Part shown: piece after piece, positions 6,059-7,742 of the stretch
How positions within the stretch are numbered: the first letter of the stretch is position 1
Layout of the letters: every line of letters begins with the position of its first letter
Assembly: GCA_025356795.1 (NCBI GenBank)
Contig: JANXRR010000423.1
Location: 1-7,742 of the forward strand
Length of the DNA stretch: 7,742 nt
Source: Bacteroidia bacterium
GTDB lineage: Bacteria > Bacteroidota > Bacteroidia > Cytophagales > Cyclobacteriaceae
Direction: 5' to 3'
Translations under genes and position numbers: made by a program
Notes under the pieces: generated by a model
The model's input: the letters and a program-made list of their open reading frames with translations, nothing else
Database searches by the model: none
What the model was told of the DNA's origin: nothing

Positions 6059-6207
6059 ATGATGGAGCCTTACTTTAATTTTCACAAACCGCTAAATAAC
6101 GGGTTCACAAATTTTATAAACCGATGATAAGAAGAATAAAACTTTCAATTCGGTTATCTGTTACATTTCAGTAAATTAAATTTATCACTTACAGCCATAC
6201 CCCTTCC

Positions 6208-7742
6208 ATGAAACCAAGATCTATTTATTTTTTACTAATTCTTTTAATAAGCGTCACGGCCTTTGCTCAAAAGGAAGTATCCAAAGCAAAATTCATCGAT
6301 CCATCAAATATGGATTTTACTGTAAAACCGGGCGATGACTTTAAAAACTATGCAGGCGGAATTTGGCTTACGAAAAACCCTGTGCCGGCCAAGGAAACCA
6401 ACTGGGGAAGTTTTACTATTCTCAGAGATTATAATATTAAAGCTGTGCGCGAAATTTTAAACCAATCAGCAGCAGATAAATCTGCTCCAGCTGGCTCATT
6501 AAAAAGGAGGGTTGGAGATTTTTATTCTGCTGCTATGGACAGCATTACTATTGAGAAAGCCGGATTTGCCCCAGTAGAAGAAGACTTTAAGCGAGCGGGT
6601 TCTGTTCAAAATCTAGAGCAACTAATCGATGAGATAATCTATGAAAGAACAAATGGCATAGCAAATCCACTTTTTGGATTTTTTGTTGCCCAAGATCGTA
6701 AACATCCACAAACTATGGTAGTTCAGGTTAGTCAGGGTGGAACCTCGTTGCCAGACCGCGATTATTATTTAAAAGACGATGCACGGTCAAAAAAAATTCA
6801 AGGTGCTCAAAGTGCATTTATTACCACACTCTTTACCCTTGCGGGTGAAACGGAAGAAAATGCGAAGGCGAAGGCCGAAGCTATTTTTAGTTTAGAAAAA
6901 AAATTGGCAGCAGCGCAAATGAGCCGTGTGGAAATGCGGGATCCTTACAAAACATATAACAAGTTTTCTATTCAAGATTTCAGTGTCAAAACTCCATCCT
7001 TTAATTGGAGTGCAACCCTTTTGAAACTGAAAGCTCCCGGTCAGGATAGTATTTTGGTTAACTCGCCAAAATTCTTTTCTGTTGCTGATAGTTTGTTGAA
7101 GGCTGTTCCTGTTTCAACCTGGCAAACTTATTTGCAGTGGAATGTATTACGTTCTGCAGCACCTTATTTAAGCAGGCCGTTTGTAAATGCCAATTTTGCC
7201 TATAATCAAGCGTTAAGCGGCCAGAAAGTTCAAACTTCTCGTTGGCAACGTATGTCCAACCTCACCGATGGTACAATAGGCGAATTACTGGGGCAGCTTT
7301 ACATTGAAAAACATTTTAAACCAGAAGCAAAACAACGTATGGATGAAATGATTAAGAACCTTGTAAAGGCTTATGAAATTAGGATTAAGAACCTAGAATG
7401 GATGAGCGATGTGACAAAACAAAAAGCACTTGATAAGCTAAAGGCATTTACTCCAAAAATTGGTTATCCCGAAAAATGGAAAACTTATGAAGGCCTGGAA
7501 ATTAGTGGCCAGAATTTCTTTCAGAATTTGCGCAGTGCGGGTCGTTGGAATTATGAAGACATGGTAAGCCAGTTGGGCAAACCTGTAGATAAAAAACGTT
7601 TTGGCATGACACCTCCTACGGTTAATGCCTATTATAATCCAGTGAATAATGAAATTGTATTTCCTGCAGGCATTCTTCAATTCCCATTTTTTAATGCCGA
7701 TGCAGACGATGCTTTCAATTACGGAGGTATTGGAGCGGTAAT
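6208..7742 (+). CDS. Secreted M13-family metallopeptidase (partial, C-terminus off window)
   Basis: This is a zinc endopeptidase of the neprilysin/PepO family (peptidase M13), which cuts oligopeptides outside the cytoplasm. The 511 residues present are about three quarters of a usual protein of some 670-690. An N-terminal signal peptide is clear: MKPR, a hydrophobic core (about 5-17), then AFA at 18-20 with likely cleavage before Q21. NMDFTVKPGDDFKNYAGGIWL (about 34-54) is the typical start of the M13 N-terminal domain, and LPDRDYYL appears near residue 190. The substrate-binding NAYYNP motif is at 473-478, followed by NEIVFPAGILQ and GGIGAV at the very end. The zinc-binding HExxH should follow within a few residues but is outside the window, so activity cannot be confirmed. 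It is divergent from hicB. The 200 bases between the two start codons contain the hicB promoter; I see no convincing promoter for this gene, only a weak 6-base inverted repeat (aaccga at 6119, tcggtt at 6150). Confidence 0.93.
   Translation, partial: MKPRSIYFLLILLISVTAFAQKEVSKAKFIDPSNMDFTVKPGDDFKNYAGGIWLTKNPVPAKETNWGSFTILRDYNIKAVREILNQSAADKSAPAGSLKRRVGDFYSAAMDSITIEKAGFAPVEEDFKRAGSVQNLEQLIDEIIYERTNGIANPLFGFFVAQDRKHPQTMVVQVSQGGTSLPDRDYYLKDDARSKKIQGAQSAFITTLFTLAGETEENAKAKAEAIFSLEKKLAAAQMSRVEMRDPYKTYNKFSIQDFSVKTPSFNWSATLLKLKAPGQDSILVNSPKFFSVADSLLKAVPVSTWQTYLQWNVLRSAAPYLSRPFVNANFAYNQALSGQKVQTSRWQRMSNLTDGTIGELLGQLYIEKHFKPEAKQRMDEMIKNLVKAYEIRIKNLEWMSDVTKQKALDKLKAFTPKIGYPEKWKTYEGLEISGQNFFQNLRSAGRWNYEDMVSQLGKPVDKKRFGMTPPTVNAYYNPVNNEIVFPAGILQFPFFNADADDAFNYGGIGAV

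Noticed and set aside
6008..6085. Upstream ATG for hicB adding 26 residues
   Set aside because: The extension lacks HicB features and overlaps the candidate promoter and its inverted repeat.
6086..6207. Canonical Bacteroidota promoter for the M13 peptidase
   Set aside because: TACATTTC (6162) and TAAATTTA (6177) resemble a -7 element, but neither has a TTG-type element at the right distance.

Overview
This window looks like chromosomal DNA from a member of the Bacteroidota, probably a Cytophagales-type organism. The base composition is moderately AT-rich. The RNase Y, PheT and M13 peptidase proteins read like Bacteroidota versions. Two upstream regions carry good matches to the Bacteroidota promoter pattern: a TTG-type -33 element, a 19-base spacer, and a TAnnTTTG-type -7 element. 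No strain can be named from the sequence alone.

Layout from left to right: positions 1-642 (minus) hold the N-terminal 214 residues of a YbjJ-like MFS transporter. Positions 663-743 hold a palindrome made of degenerate 7-base units. Positions 745-5485 (minus, read right to left) hold a housekeeping block: pheT (phenylalanyl-tRNA synthetase beta chain), a small coiled-coil protein, zapA (FtsZ-ring protein) and rny (RNase Y). Upstream of pheT, also on minus, lies a toxin-antitoxin locus: an intact short hicB-type antitoxin (5774-6007) followed by a hicA toxin relic (5517-5753) broken by two frameshifts and a stop. On the plus strand from 6208 to the window end is a secreted M13-family (neprilysin/PepO-like) metallopeptidase, cut off just before its zinc site.

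The block links translation (PheT), division (ZapA and a coiled-coil neighbour placed where a ZapA partner could be) and mRNA decay (RNase Y). A good candidate pheT promoter lies inside the 3' end of the dead hicA gene.

Two things are most worth a second look. First, the toxin half of the HicBA pair has decayed while the antitoxin and its promoter look intact. Second, arrays of 7-base repeats occur three times in about 4.2 kb: once as an intergenic inverted pair, and twice inside the essential pheT reading frame, where they are translated as short N/Q/K/F-rich loops. I do not see a complete undescribed multi-gene system here.
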